Shown: positions 1-11,100, numbered from the stretch's first letter. The stretch: DNA of 25,246 bases from Pseudomonadota bacterium (GCA_023428295.1 JAEYYV010000189.1:1-25246); one strand, 5' to 3'. Program-made: numbers and translations. The notes: generated by a model not told the origin, from the letters alone.

Positions 1-168
1 CCATTCCCGAGTTGACGCCCTCGTCGCCCGAGTAGTCGGCTGCGGACCGAACGGATCGTCGAGGTCACGCTCCTACGCTGGCATCGACCGCGCGCGCGGT
101 GAACACGGGGTTCGTGCAGCGCTTACAGTCTATCGGCCGATCCTCCGCTGACCCGAGACAGGTGGACT

Positions 169-3100
169 TCAGTCGCGTGGGATCGAGAAGCTGAGCTTGC
201 TTTGACCGCGCTGGATCAGGATGTGTGAGGGACGCTTGCGAAGAAGCGAACGAATCGCGTCGCCACTCAACTCGCCGACATCAAGCTCGTCAAGGCCGAC
301 GAGTCGGTCGCCAATCTCGAAACCGACGCGAACCATCTGCGGAGTGACCGCGCGAACGATGGCCGGCACCCGATGAGACTCGAGCTCCAAGCCAACCTCA
401 GTCGACCCCATCGGCTGCCGCACGACATACACAGTGGCCCGTTCGCCTTCCGCCACGATCGTCGCACCGCTCGACGTTGATTGATTGCCTGCGCAATGGA
501 CCACAACCGAACCCATAGCCGCCGCGTCGAACGTGAAGCGACCTTCAGTGTCGGTCACCGTTTGCTGCGTCCCGGGCGCATACAGGCTGGGCGGAAGAAC
601 GTCACCGGACGCCGCAGCAACAGCGCACCGCAGTCCCGACTCCGGTGTGCCCTCAGGGAAACGAAGCACACGCCCCGATAGCAACCGCGTCTTCGACGCC
701 TTAAGCGCGATCGAAGCTCGACCACCTTCCTCCACCGAAACGGCGCCCGATGCAGACGCGTGATCTGCGGCCACTGCGCCGACCACGTACCTTCCTGCGG
801 AAAGCGAAGAGAACACGAACTGTTCTCCGTCAACGTATTGGCTTCGCGTCTCCGCACGCGCGTCGGCAAGGTGTCTTCCTTCGACTCGACGAATCCAGAC
901 TCTCGTATCGCGAAATCCAGTCAGCACACCCTCAAGCGTCGCTGGCTTCTCAAGCTGCAGGATGACGTCAGTCGCGTCGCCCTTTACCCCGTCGAGATGC
1001 GCGCGCGAACCGCTGCCCACACTTGCGTCGAGAGTGAACGGACCGTCACCGAGCGATCGTAGGTGGAACTCGCCTTCGCCGTTCGTACGCGTGACTGCGT
1101 CGCGCCCGGGGCCAAGCCTGACGATCGCGTCGGCAACTGGCCCACGACCATCGAGTACCCTGCCAGAGATCTCGCCAACGGTTCGCGTAACAGACAACGT
1201 CAACGAGCCGCGCTTCTCGTCGTTCGTCCTGACGTCGGTGGTGGGAGCGTTGCCAAACCAAGCTAACGGTGGCGTGTCGATGGATGGACGTACTTCGAAC
1301 GAGTACTTGCCAGTGGCAACGCCGCGAAAGGCGAAACCACCGTTCGAAGCGCTCACGGTTGTTCGACGGTCATCGTCGCCGATTGCTACAACAACGAGGT
1401 TAGCGAGCGCCTTGCCGCTCTGGTCGACCACCACGCCTTCGATCGATGCTGCCCCGTCGAGTACGAGGACTGATTCCTCGCTCGACGGAGCGATTGCAGC
1501 GACGACGCGCGTGGACCGAACACCCAGCTCGTGACTTGTCGCCGACAACTGAACCGGTCCCTGTTGGAGCCCGGTTGCGAGGAAACGGCCGGAAGAATCG
1601 GTTCGCACGCGGACGCTTCTACCGCCTCCAACGACGAGTACATCAGCGTTGGGCACGCCCTGCTCGTTGCGAACCACGCGACCGCGAACACTCGCCAACG
1701 GCTCGACGTTGATCGTCAGCGTCGAGACTGTACGAGTGTTGATGGTGACGGGATCGAGCACGCGAAATCCGTGCACCTGCACCATGACCGAGTCGGCGAC
1801 CGGCACTGCATTCAAGGTGAATCGCCCAGCGCTATCGGTGACAGCGTCGAAGGTCGATGCCGACGTCCCGCCAAGATGTCGCAGCGACGCCACGGAATTG
1901 ACAGTCAAGGCAACGCGAGCTCCGGCGATCGACGAAGACGCATCGCGCACGACACCTTTCAGCGTGATCCCGGGGTCCATACGCACCCGAAGAGGTGCCG
2001 TCGGAACACCAACCTCGACGACGACGTCATCGATCGCTGCACGAGCGTGCGTCAGATCCCACGCTGTGACCTGGTAGCGCGCAGCTGATAGTCCATCGAT
2101 CACGAAGTTACCGTCCGCGTCTGAAACGACGACGCGATCGCTCGCGCCTCGCGACTCTCGAACGGCTGGCCATGCCGCGATCTGAACGCCTGCGATTCCT
2201 TCGTTGGTAGTTGAATCGACGACCTTGCCAGTCAGGATCGCTTCAGGCACGAGATCCACGTCGACGAGCTGCCGGCCTTCTCCGTCGACGCGCCGTAGAA
2301 CGTGTTCGTAGCCGTCAGCTCCGATATCCAACCAGGTCTCGCCGTGCGCGAGGCACTGTTCGAATCTGCCGGTTGAGTCTGTTCGTGCGATCGATCCGAA
2401 CTGTCCGGGAACGCCGGCCGGTAGCTGGCGGATGGTCGCGCCGACAATGGGACCGCCACCAGCATCGCTAACCGAACCCACCGCCGAGCGCGTGCACGGT
2501 GACAACACGAGCACGAGCGCCGACGGATTCGACGCATCCTGCGGAGCTCGCGGATCGACCCATGTCGACGCTGGCGCGCGATCCACCGCTGAGGCGGCGA
2601 CGATGTACCGGGCCGACCATCGCGGTTGGAAGCGAAAGGTGCCGTCGGCACGAGTGATGATGTGCGCTTCCGTCGCGTTGTCGATCGCGGAAGCGAAGCT
2701 CTGAAGGTCTACCCTCGCCCCGGCTATCGGTGATCCGGTCTCGTTCACCACACGACCAGCGATCGCTCTAGTTGTCGAGTCGGCAAGGAGCAGCCACGAG
2801 GGCGTCTTCGCCCGATTCTCTGAAACGGCAGCGGCGCGTTGACGCTCTGCATCGGGCGCCACGGGATGAACGGGAGATTGCTCGTCGTGACCTGTCGGTG
2901 TGGTGCCTCTAAACAGCAGAACCAGCAGCACAGCGCACGCCGCGGCAACGACTTTCCCTTTGCCAAACCAGAGCGCGATCGCGCCAAAGCTCCACTGACG
3001 CTTCTTGGCTCGCGAGTCGAGTTGATTGCGAAGCCGATCGAGTCCTTCTTTCAGCCGCCAGCGGACCGTACCCTCGGGCACCCCGCGAGCCCTTGCGATC

Positions 3101-3489
3101 TCGGCGCACGATCGCCCGTCGACAAACCGCGCGAGGATCGTCGCTCGATACGGCTCCTCCAATTCGAGCACCAGGTCGACAAGCAGTCGGTGCAACTGCG
3201 CCTGCGCGAGGAGGTCCTCGGGGCTTGCGATCTCGTCATCGCTGACCGCAGCTCCATCTCGGACGAGACGTCGACCGTGCGAACGTCGTCGCATCTTCGC
3301 CGTATCACGGATGACCTTCGCGAGCCATGGTCGCAACGGCCGGCTCTCATCGGGCTGTCGCTGCCAGGCCGCGATTCGAGCCTCTTGTACGATGTCGTCC
3401 GCGTCGACGCTTTCGTCCGCCAAGCAGGTAGCCAACCGCCGCAACCAACCGGCTTCCGAAAGGAGTTCTTCGACGGTGCTGGTGCTCAC
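169..3489 (-). CDS. ECF sigma factor fused to a membrane helix, carboxypeptidase-regulatory-like repeats and a PDZ-like domain
   Basis: The 1106-aa protein starts as an ECF sigma factor. Sigma2 covers about residues 12-75, with DADDIVQEA and RPLRPWLAKVIRD. Sigma4 covers about 105-158, with LEEPYRATILARF and a helix-turn-helix ending VPEGTVRWRLKEGL. A basic stretch (RAKKRQW) precedes a single hydrophobic helix at about 176-193, so the N-terminus should be cytoplasmic and the rest outside the membrane. About nine beta-sandwich units follow, each opening with a motif like GRVVNETGSPIAGARV; these resemble CarboxypepD_reg/CNA-B-type folds. The last ~80 residues look like a PDZ domain (VGFEIGDRLVGLDEL). 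The GTG start has AGGAC about 8 bases upstream. It is divergent from the amidohydrolase. Sigma-directed transcription controlled by the outer domains is inferred. No separate anti-sigma gene is visible. The domain calls are firm; the signal sensed is unknown. Confidence 0.9.
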   Translation of the reverse strand: MSTSTVEELLSEAGWLRRLATCLADESVDADDIVQEARIAAWQRQPDESRPLRPWLAKVIRDTAKMRRRSHGRRLVRDGAAVSDDEIASPEDLLAQAQLHRLLVDLVLELEEPYRATILARFVDGRSCAEIARARGVPEGTVRWRLKEGLDRLRNQLDSRAKKRQWSFGAIALWFGKGKVVAAACAVLLVLLFRGTTPTGHDEQSPVHPVAPDAERQRAAAVSENRAKTPSWLLLADSTTRAIAGRVVNETGSPIAGARVDLQSFASAIDNATEAHIITRADGTFRFQPRWSARYIVAASAVDRAPASTWVDPRAPQDASNPSALVLVLSPCTRSAVGSVSDAGGGPIVGATIRQLPAGVPGQFGSIARTDSTGRFEQCLAHGETWLDIGADGYEHVLRRVDGEGRQLVDVDLVPEAILTGKVVDSTTNEGIAGVQIAAWPAVRESRGASDRVVVSDADGNFVIDGLSAARYQVTAWDLTHARAAIDDVVVEVGVPTAPLRVRMDPGITLKGVVRDASSSIAGARVALTVNSVASLRHLGGTSASTFDAVTDSAGRFTLNAVPVADSVMVQVHGFRVLDPVTINTRTVSTLTINVEPLASVRGRVVRNEQGVPNADVLVVGGGRSVRVRTDSSGRFLATGLQQGPVQLSATSHELGVRSTRVVAAIAPSSEESVLVLDGAASIEGVVVDQSGKALANLVVVAIGDDDRRTTVSASNGGFAFRGVATGKYSFEVRPSIDTPPLAWFGNAPTTDVRTNDEKRGSLTLSVTRTVGEISGRVLDGRGPVADAIVRLGPGRDAVTRTNGEGEFHLRSLGDGPFTLDASVGSGSRAHLDGVKGDATDVILQLEKPATLEGVLTGFRDTRVWIRRVEGRHLADARAETRSQYVDGEQFVFSSLSAGRYVVGAVAADHASASGAVSVEEGGRASIALKASKTRLLSGRVLRFPEGTPESGLRCAVAAASGDVLPPSLYAPGTQQTVTDTEGRFTFDAAAMGSVVVHCAGNQSTSSGATIVAEGERATVYVVRQPMGSTEVGLELESHRVPAIVRAVTPQMVRVGFEIGDRLVGLDELDVGELSGDAIRSLLRKRPSHILIQRGQSKLSFSIPRD

Positions 3490-3623
3490 GCTACTGTCCT
3501 GCCGTCATCCCGGATAGCGTTGGACGAAATCGTATCAAGTTGGCTTCGACGCGGGTTGACCGGTTGTCGGTGGTGTCTGAGCTGCTGTCAGGCGTCGTGC
3601 GGACGGTAGCGTCAGATCGCTTG

Positions 3624-4925
3624 GTGATCAGAGGGTTCGCTGTTGTGGCGATGCTCCTTGCCGCGAGCTGTGGACGAGGGGAGACGCGCACTCGCGTTCG
3701 CGCCGGAGACGTTGCGCTTGTTGGCGCGACGGTAGTCCCGATGGATCGAGAGGGCGTGCTTCGCGACCACAGCGTGATCGTACGCGGGGACCGAATTGTC
3801 CTCGTCGCACCAGCGCAGACGATCGACACGCAGGGCGCGACGGTGATCGACGCGCGTGGGAAATGGATCGTACCCGGACTCGCGGACATGCACGTCCACG
3901 TGTGGAGCGACAAAGACTTCGGTCTCTACCTGCTGAACGGCGTGACAACGATTCGCAACATGTGGGGAACGGAGCAGCATCTCGCCTGGCGCACAGCGCT
4001 CGCCGCGGGAACGATGCTCGGTCCCACGCTGTTAACAACGGGGCCCGTACTCGACGGAAGTCCGCCGATCTGGCCGGGCTCGACCATCGTCGATTCTGCG
4101 GATGTTGCGCGTTCCGTGGTGAAACAGCAGAAGGCGGCTGGGTACGACTTCATCAAGGTCTACACGCGTCTCTCACTCGACGCCTACAACGCGATCGTCG
4201 CCGAAGCGAAGACGCAAGCCATTCCGGTGGTCGGTCACGTGCCGACGTCCGTCGGTCTCGATGCTGCGCTGGCAAGTGGGCAGCGCTCGATCGAGCACCT
4301 CGACGGCTTTCTTCCCGTCGGCGGCGCGCCTCGCGTGGGCGCGAGCGAGGTCAACCAGACCGTCAGCGCTGGTACGTGGAATTGCCCAACGCTCGTGTTG
4401 ATGGAACGGTTCAGTCGCCTCGACGACCCGGCGCAGCTCGAGTCGTTGGCAGGGCTCGAGTACATCGACGTCGAGACTCGCGAGCGTTGGAACCCAGCCA
4501 ACGACTTTCGACTTCAGAGCTGGACGCCAAAGACGTTCGCGCGAGCACGCGCGCAAACGATCACGGCGAGCAACCTCGTCGCTGACCTCTCGCGCGCAGG
4601 TGCTCATCTCATTCTCGGAACGGACACCGGAAACCCGTACGTCATTCCGGGCTTTGCTGCGCACGACGAGCTTCGGTTGCTGGTGGATGCTGGACTCACT
4701 CCGTGGCAGGCCATACGAACAGCCACAGCCTCCGCTGCTGAGTTCATGGAGAAGCGCGGCGAGTTCGGCGTCATTGCGGCAGGGGCGCGTGCCGACCTTC
4801 TCGTCGTTGATCGAGATCCACTTCTCGCTGTGGATGCTCTGGCAGATCCAGCTCTGGTGATCGTTCGCGGACGTGTGCTCACGCGAGAACAGCTCCTGTC
4901 GAACCTCAAACTCGATCCCCGGTAG
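3624..4925 (+). CDS. Amidohydrolase-family lipoprotein (imidazolonepropionase/prolidase-like)
   Basis: This is a metal-dependent amidohydrolase with a TIM-barrel fold. The reading frame is open from a TTG at 3540. I chose the GTG at 3624 because it gives a compact lipoprotein signal peptide (VIRGFAVVAMLLAAS followed by Cys); neither start has a clear ribosome binding site. Counting from the 3540 start, visible metal and catalytic residues are H118 and H120 (DMHVHVW), K206 in FIKVYTR (likely carboxylated), H233 (VVGHVP), H253 (IEHLDG) and D362 (GTDTG). The N-terminal beta domain (VGATVVPMD) and C-terminal closing strand (ADLLVVDRDPL) are typical of the imidazolonepropionase-like/Xaa-Pro-dipeptidase branch. 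The exact substrate cannot be read from sequence; peptides or cyclic amides are the usual targets. The protein should sit in the periplasm or outer envelope. It lies between two sigma-fusion genes, divergent from the first and 92 bases ahead of the second on the same strand. Confidence 0.88.
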   Translation: MIRGFAVVAMLLAASCGRGETRTRVRAGDVALVGATVVPMDREGVLRDHSVIVRGDRIVLVAPAQTIDTQGATVIDARGKWIVPGLADMHVHVWSDKDFGLYLLNGVTTIRNMWGTEQHLAWRTALAAGTMLGPTLLTTGPVLDGSPPIWPGSTIVDSADVARSVVKQQKAAGYDFIKVYTRLSLDAYNAIVAEAKTQAIPVVGHVPTSVGLDAALASGQRSIEHLDGFLPVGGAPRVGASEVNQTVSAGTWNCPTLVLMERFSRLDDPAQLESLAGLEYIDVETRERWNPANDFRLQSWTPKTFARARAQTITASNLVADLSRAGAHLILGTDTGNPYVIPGFAAHDELRLLVDAGLTPWQAIRTATASAAEFMEKRGEFGVIAAGARADLLVVDRDPLLAVDALADPALVIVRGRVLTREQLLSNLKLDPR

Positions 4926-5017
4926 GACAACGAATGCCGCCGTATCGGCTCGAACGCTTGAGGTGAGAAAAGTGAATATGGTCGCCATCGTTTCGGGGGG
5001 CGGCGGCAGGATGAGGT

Positions 5018-8000
5018 GTGCCTGCTGGGATCTCGCCGGAAGCGCTGCTAGCCGATGCAACATGGCTGAAGCGTCTTGCCGTATCGCTGGCCAAGGATCA
5101 GGACGATGCCGACGACCTCGTTCAGGAGTCCTGGATCGCTGCGTGGCGTAGCAACCCAGACACCTCGCGACCGTTACGTCCGTGGCTCGGCAAAGTCCTA
5201 CGCGATCGTTCGCGAATGCATAGGCGCGCTGAGTCGCGTCGTTTGCAACGAGAGGCCGCAAGTGAGACTCAGCCGCCTGAGGGACAGACCCCTGACGACT
5301 TGCTAGATCAGGTGCGACTTCATCGGTTGCTCGCGGATCTCGTCCTGGAGCTCGAGGAGCCGTATCGCTCCACGGTAGTCGCGCGTTTTGTCGAGGGCCT
5401 CACTTCGGCGGCTATCGCAGAGCGGTTGAAGATTCCGGAGAGCACCGTGCGATGGCGCCTTCGCGAAGCGCTCACGAGGTTGCGTGCTCGTCTCGACGAA
5501 CTCAATGGCGAGCGAAAAGCATGGGCTCCAGCCGTTCTCGCATTCGCACAGAAAGGAGCTGTCGTGGCGAAATCAGCGAAGGCGGCACTTGTCGTGCTCG
5601 CTCTTCTCGTTCTGCTGCTTGCTGGTGTTGCGTTCTGGTGGTGGGGACCGCATCGAGATCAGCGAGAATCCGTCGTCGGTGGACGTTCGGCGCCTGAGAG
5701 GTCGGGCGTGCCTGCCTGGAAGTCCGACGTGATAGCGCAATTGCATGTCGACCCATACCCACCGGGATGGTTTGCGCAGGAGGGTGTGAAGCCGCGACGA
5801 GTCGCTGGAAATGTAATTCTCGATGGTGGGCCCGCAGTCGACGCTCTCGTTCGACTGGAAGACGAAGCGTCGCGTGTCGGGCTCGTTGCTGCTCGTGTGA
5901 CTCGAACTGACGAACGCGGGCACTTTGACTTCGGAGTCCAACCGGCGACGCGCTTCGATCTTGGTGCCTACGTACCTGGTCGTGTCGCGACCGTCGCGCA
6001 TGTAGATCTGCGAAACCCACGCGTGGATTCGGAGCATGTCGTCGTCGTCCTCCAGCCGTGCATGGTCGGCCTGTATGGAAGGATCGCGGACCCGTCGGGC
6101 GGATCGATCCCACACGCTGAGCTTCTCGCGCAGGGAGTGATCGGAAACGAGAGCGACGCGAACGGCGCCTTCGATCTCTGCGTGAACGCGCAAGGCGAGG
6201 CGCCCGAGACCCGTCGGATCGTCATTCGAGCAAGTGGCTACGGCAGCGTCGAACTGATCGCCCCACTGGTGGGAAGGATGCAGCGCGACATCATGCTGAC
6301 TCCCGAGGCAACGCTCACCGGCCGCGTTGTCGATGCCAGAGGCGAGGGTGTTCCAATGGCGAACGTGAGGGTGGCGTGGGACGAAGCCGCGCCGCGGCCC
6401 GGCAGTGAACATCCGGCCGCGGCACGTGCCGTCACTGATTCCAACGGGCGGTTCGAGCTGTCGAGTCTTTCCGGCGGAAGGCTTCGCGTAGAGGCATTCG
6501 CACGTGGCCGCGTAGTGCCGCCGACCACGGTCGAGCTTGGGGCGGGCGAGGTCAAGGACATCGAGCTCGTGGTCGCAGAACGCGGAGTGCTTCGCGGTCG
6601 CGTCATCGAGGGTGGAAAGCCCGTCTCTGGAGTTCTCGTTTACGACCGCGCGGAACTGCCCACGTATCAGTCGAGATCACAGGTCGTCTCGGTCATCAAC
6701 GAAGCCGTCAGCCAAGAAGATGGAACATTCGTCCTCGATGGCTTGCCGATCGGTGCTTTGTCGCTCGGTACATCGCCGCACCGACTGCGTACGCCGACAA
6801 CTATTCAGGTTCGCCCTGGAGACCAGGTGGTCGAGATCGAGGTTGAACGCCTGGGCTCGTTGGTTGGCACTGTGCGCAGAAACGGCAAAGCGGTTCCCCA
6901 AACGTCGGTCGGCGCCTCGGGAACGAGCTGGGTCAGCAAGCGCACCACCGAGACCGACGAGAACGGTCGCTACGATCTCCCAGGACTGGAAGCGGACGAC
7001 TACCTCCTCTACGCGTACAACGCGACCCTCGGTGCTTTTTCGACCACGGACAAGAAGGTGCGTGTCGCGATCGACGGGACAACCGAAGCCGACATCGACC
7101 TGAGTTTCGGTGCGCGAATCTCGGGAATCATCGTCGATGCGAAAGGAGCGCCTGTAGCCGGCGCAGTGGTCAGGTTCGTCAGTACGCCTGGAGGCGATGG
7201 GAGTCGATGCGTCAGCGATCGAATCGGCCGCTTTAGCTGTGCCAGCATGATGGGCGGACGCTCTTACCGGGTAGAAGTCGCTGGTAGCGAGGCGAGTCCA
7301 GCGCCGTACGCGTTCGTCGGGCCAGCTCCTACCCAGCTACGACTGAGTGATGGCAACGACCACGTACAAGACCTGCGCTTGGTCGTGGATGCTCGAAGCG
7401 TCATCATCAAGGGAATCGTCGTCGATCCCAAAGGACAGCCCATCGTCGATGCGCGCGTCTTCGCGAACCCTGGCCTGAACCCGTGGGCATCGGTTCCGAC
7501 CAGCGTTACCAATCTCCGCGGCGAGTTCGAGCTTCGTGATCTTCCACCCGGCTCATACGGCTTGCAGGCACAGGCTGTAAGCGGCGCCAAGGCGGGGCTT
7601 GAAGGGATCCCGGGAGGAACCACCAACGTGCGCTTGGTGATCGAGGAGCCGTCCTGCGACTCCACGCAGGGCGACAAGTCCGGGCGCTTGCTACAAGAGA
7701 CACCGCCATCGATCGCGAACCGATCGACCGCTCGCGTCGCGTGGGAAGAGAGCATTCAGCTTCTTGGCTGGGAAGCGCCGAGCCGGATACGAGCTGGAGA
7801 GCCGTTCCAGATAGTCCTCATCTTGAAGGTTCTCAAACCTCTCGATCGATCCTGGAAGATCTTTGTTCACGCGGAAGGACCGAAGGTGCGAGTGAACGCA
7901 GACCACGAGCCACTCGGTGGTCGCTGTCCAACGTCGACGTGGAAGGCGGGCGACGTCATCGTTGATCGAACGGAGCTGCGAGTGGATCCGTCGTTCGACC

Positions 8001-8140
8001 GTGGCGCGTATCGGATTTGGATTGGATTCTTCAGCGGATGGGAACCGAGTTGGAGAAACCTTGTGCTGAGCGATGCGCCAGCCAGTTCTCGCGACGAACA
8101 TCAGAGGTATCAGCTGACGAAGATCGATGTGGACAACTAG
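5018..8140 (+). CDS. ECF sigma factor fused to a membrane helix, carboxypeptidase-regulatory-like repeats and a beta-rich C-terminal domain
   Basis: This 1040-aa protein is the second paralogue. Sigma2 (about residues 12-76) has DADDLVQESWIAAW and RPLRPWLGKVLRD. Sigma4 (about 107-160) has LEEPYRSTVVARF and IPESTVRWRLREAL. A membrane helix lies at about 188-209 (ending GVAFWWWG). About seven carboxypeptidase-regulatory-like units follow, for example ISGIIVDAKGAPVAGAVVRF. Unlike its two relatives it lacks a PDZ-like end. Instead, about residues 905-1040 form a different domain with IQLLGWEAP, IFVHAEGP, GGRCPTSTWKAGDVIVD and GAYRIWIGFF. That resembles the beta-rich domain found at the C-terminus of some membrane glycosyltransferases; this match is from memory of the motif. 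The GTG start is preceded by GGCAGGA at a good distance. It lies 92 bases after the amidohydrolase and may be co-transcribed with it. It converges with the third sigma fusion. Confidence 0.9.
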   Translation: MPAGISPEALLADATWLKRLAVSLAKDQDDADDLVQESWIAAWRSNPDTSRPLRPWLGKVLRDRSRMHRRAESRRLQREAASETQPPEGQTPDDLLDQVRLHRLLADLVLELEEPYRSTVVARFVEGLTSAAIAERLKIPESTVRWRLREALTRLRARLDELNGERKAWAPAVLAFAQKGAVVAKSAKAALVVLALLVLLLAGVAFWWWGPHRDQRESVVGGRSAPERSGVPAWKSDVIAQLHVDPYPPGWFAQEGVKPRRVAGNVILDGGPAVDALVRLEDEASRVGLVAARVTRTDERGHFDFGVQPATRFDLGAYVPGRVATVAHVDLRNPRVDSEHVVVVLQPCMVGLYGRIADPSGGSIPHAELLAQGVIGNESDANGAFDLCVNAQGEAPETRRIVIRASGYGSVELIAPLVGRMQRDIMLTPEATLTGRVVDARGEGVPMANVRVAWDEAAPRPGSEHPAAARAVTDSNGRFELSSLSGGRLRVEAFARGRVVPPTTVELGAGEVKDIELVVAERGVLRGRVIEGGKPVSGVLVYDRAELPTYQSRSQVVSVINEAVSQEDGTFVLDGLPIGALSLGTSPHRLRTPTTIQVRPGDQVVEIEVERLGSLVGTVRRNGKAVPQTSVGASGTSWVSKRTTETDENGRYDLPGLEADDYLLYAYNATLGAFSTTDKKVRVAIDGTTEADIDLSFGARISGIIVDAKGAPVAGAVVRFVSTPGGDGSRCVSDRIGRFSCASMMGGRSYRVEVAGSEASPAPYAFVGPAPTQLRLSDGNDHVQDLRLVVDARSVIIKGIVVDPKGQPIVDARVFANPGLNPWASVPTSVTNLRGEFELRDLPPGSYGLQAQAVSGAKAGLEGIPGGTTNVRLVIEEPSCDSTQGDKSGRLLQETPPSIANRSTARVAWEESIQLLGWEAPSRIRAGEPFQIVLILKVLKPLDRSWKIFVHAEGPKVRVNADHEPLGGRCPTSTWKAGDVIVDRTELRVDPSFDRGAYRIWIGFFSGWEPSWRNLVLSDAPASSRDEHQRYQLTKIDVDN

Positions 8141-8191
8141 GTCGCGCATCGGAACGCGAAAGCCGCGACAGAAACGATCGCGCCACGACGG

Positions 8192-11100
8192 TTAGAGCCC
8201 GACTTTGATCGACTGCGCGACACCGGCGCGTGAGATGCCGAGTGTGACCGTGGTTCCTCGTCGGTGATTCATGAGCAGGACCATCGCACCGTCGGGAAGC
8301 AATCCCTGCAGCGACTCTCCATCGATCGTCTCCAGCCGATCACCGACGCGCAGTCCGGCCGCGACCGCCGGACCTGACGGTAGGACGTGGTTCACCGTCA
8401 ACGGCAATGCGAGTGGTGCGAGCATGAAGCCCGGGTCCGCGGGCGAATTGCCGAAGGTCGCACGCACGCTGAAAACGTTCGCCTTCGCCGTAGACGTGCT
8501 CGTCACTTCGACGTCGGTGCCGGCAGCAGTCAGTGGAGCGGGAGTCACCGAGAAGCAGAACAGCCGTACGCGACCGAGTGGTGCACTCACCTTGAAGTGA
8601 CCTGCTGCGTCAGTGAACGCTTGATGCGTGACCGCCGGGGGACCGGGGCCCGCCTGACCGTCCATCGAGATCTTCGCATCGCAGCGCATCCCAGCGAGGG
8701 GCTTGCGCGTCGCGAGGTCGGACACGGTGCCTTCGATGGTGCCGACGCCGCGGCTGCGCAACTCGATACGAGTGGTCTCGCCGGGCTTGATCTCGATGGA
8801 CTTTCCGTCGGCATCAGGACCAACGATCGCCTCCACCGTGTAGCGACCCGGTGGCAACCCGATCCTCGAGAACCGCGTGCCTTCGACCGCAGCGCGACCT
8901 CCACCTTCGGGACCGTCGCTGCGCATCACGAGAACGTCCGGTGTCGCGGCGAATCCGCCGAGCGTCCCCTCGACGGCGCCGGCGCGCGCGAGCTTGAGGG
9001 AGGCGGACGAGCCCGCGGCGACGCCAGGCGTCTCGCTCTCGCTGCCGTCGGCGGCGTGCGCGCGTAGGAGGTACGTTCCGCGCGCGAGATTTCCGATCTC
9101 GAAGTGGCCCGTGGCGTTGCTGAGCGTCGACGGAGAATCCATCGACGCAAATCCAGGCGCCAGCGCAGTGATGTGCACGTCGGGCATCGGGGCACCCGTG
9201 TCGTCAACCACGGTGCCGCGGATCGCGAGACGCTCATCCTTGATCGCGAGCTTGATTCCGGTGGCCGCGCCGGTGCGTGGCACGCTGACCAGATCGAATT
9301 GATCGCCAACCGCCGGTGCGAAGGCTTGCCGCGCACCGGGCGACGGCGTCACCGTCGCTCGATAGTCGCCGCCGAACAGCCTCGTGCATGCGAACGCGCC
9401 TGTGGCATCGGTGATCGACTCGCAGAAGTCTTGCCCACCGTCGGCGAGAGCGAACTGCACGTATGCGCCGGTGACTGGGGCACCCGCTTGGTCGACGACC
9501 GTGCCGCGAGCCTCGCCTGAATGATCGAGCTCGAAGTCGACGGTCTTGTCGTCGTCGGCTGCCATCACGATCGGCACCGCGTCCGAGAACGCCTCGCCGG
9601 AGCTGTCCCACGCGAGGAGCTGGCCCGGCCCCACCGGTAACAGCAGCGTGAACGCTCCCCTCGCGTCGGTCCTGGTTCCGGGTGGCCTTCCAACGAACGT
9701 GACCTGCGGCGCGGGCGTGTACATCACGGCCGCACCCGCGACGGGCTTGCCGTCTCGCGTCACGTGCCCGCGCACGCGGGCGGATGCGGGGACCTCGAGT
9801 CGAACATTATCGACGATCGAGCGCGCGATCTCGATCTGCTCGGCCGCATCGACCATGTTGGGCGACGCAAACAATCTCGTCGCACCGTAGCGAAGCCGCT
9901 CGAACACGAAGCTTCCGTCAGCTTGCGAGAACGTGCCACCCGCAGGCATCGCCTGCACCGCGGTGATCTCGATGCCGCCGACCGGCACGCCATTCTTGAC
10001 GACATGACCGCTCACACGCGCGAACTGCTCGCGCGCCAACACCAACATGATCTCGCGCGAGGTCGTGGTCGGCCGCGCGATCACGGCGACCGATACGGTG
10101 CCGAAGTCTCCTGCTGTGGCCACCAGCTGAAAGGCTCCAGGAGCGAGGCCTTGGATCCGGAACCGTCCGTCACGATCGGAGTACGTCCAACCACTCGCGA
10201 TGTGACGCGGCATCTCGGAGGGCTCCACCTGAGCGACCACGCGCGCACCGCCGACGGGTTGCCCGTCGGTCGTCACGACACGACCGACGAGCACGGCTTC
10301 CGGCACGAGCTGGAAGTCGTGCTGGAGATCGCCGGCCACTGGAACGAACTGCGTGAGAGTGCCGTAGCCATCGGCCCCAACGCGGACGCGCGCACTGGGT
10401 TGGCCGATCGAGTCGATGGCCGACAGGCACATGCTATACGCCCCGGTCGCGTCCGACTCGATCCTGCTCAGACCAGCAACGGAGATGTCCGCCTTGGCGA
10501 TCCCGCCGCCCGACGCATCAGCGATCGTGCCGTAGAGGCGCGACCGACAGGCGCCAAGCGTCACGACGACCTGATCCGATTTCGAGAGAGGGCTCGCGTT
10601 GTCGACTCGCGTCGCCGCCGCCGCATATTTCGTCGCCGCCGCGCTCACCACAAAGGCGCCCGGGGGTTGGACTCCGAAGTCGAACGTGCCATCGGCCGCC
10701 GTCGTCACCTCGTCGATCGGCTGCAACACCGTCGCGAGGAGCGGGTCCGGCGTATCGATCACGGGACCGGGCTCCCCAGCGATCTCGAAGCCGAGGACGA
10801 CCGTCGCCCCGGGGACCGGCTCACCGCGGAACACGACGCGGCCGGCAATCCGCCGCGGGGATACACCGGTCTTCACGAGCCACGCCGGGATGGTCGCCGC
10901 GGCGGCAGGATCCGAATCACCGGGGACGCGCGACGTATGTGCAGTCGACTTCGCTCTCGAGCTCGAACTTGCTGCCTCGTCGCTGCGTCCGCGATAGCGC
11001 CACAGGACGCTCGCACCGATCAGCAAGAGAAGAACGAGCACCACGATCATCGCGATCACCTTCTTCATCGCAAACACTCCTATTGCAGTCGACGCCGGGG

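Noticed and set aside
1..168. Possible end of another gene left of the first sigma fusion
   Set aside because: Short open frames exist on both strands but none has a start, a motif or clear coding character; nothing can be called.
4173..5261. Minus-strand open frame of 362 codons opposite the amidohydrolase
   Set aside because: It has no recognisable domain and overlaps two better-supported genes on the other strand.
8141..8169. Possible terminator between the convergent second and third sigma fusions
   Set aside because: Only 6-base arms (GTCGCG/CGCGAC) with an 18-base loop and no T run.
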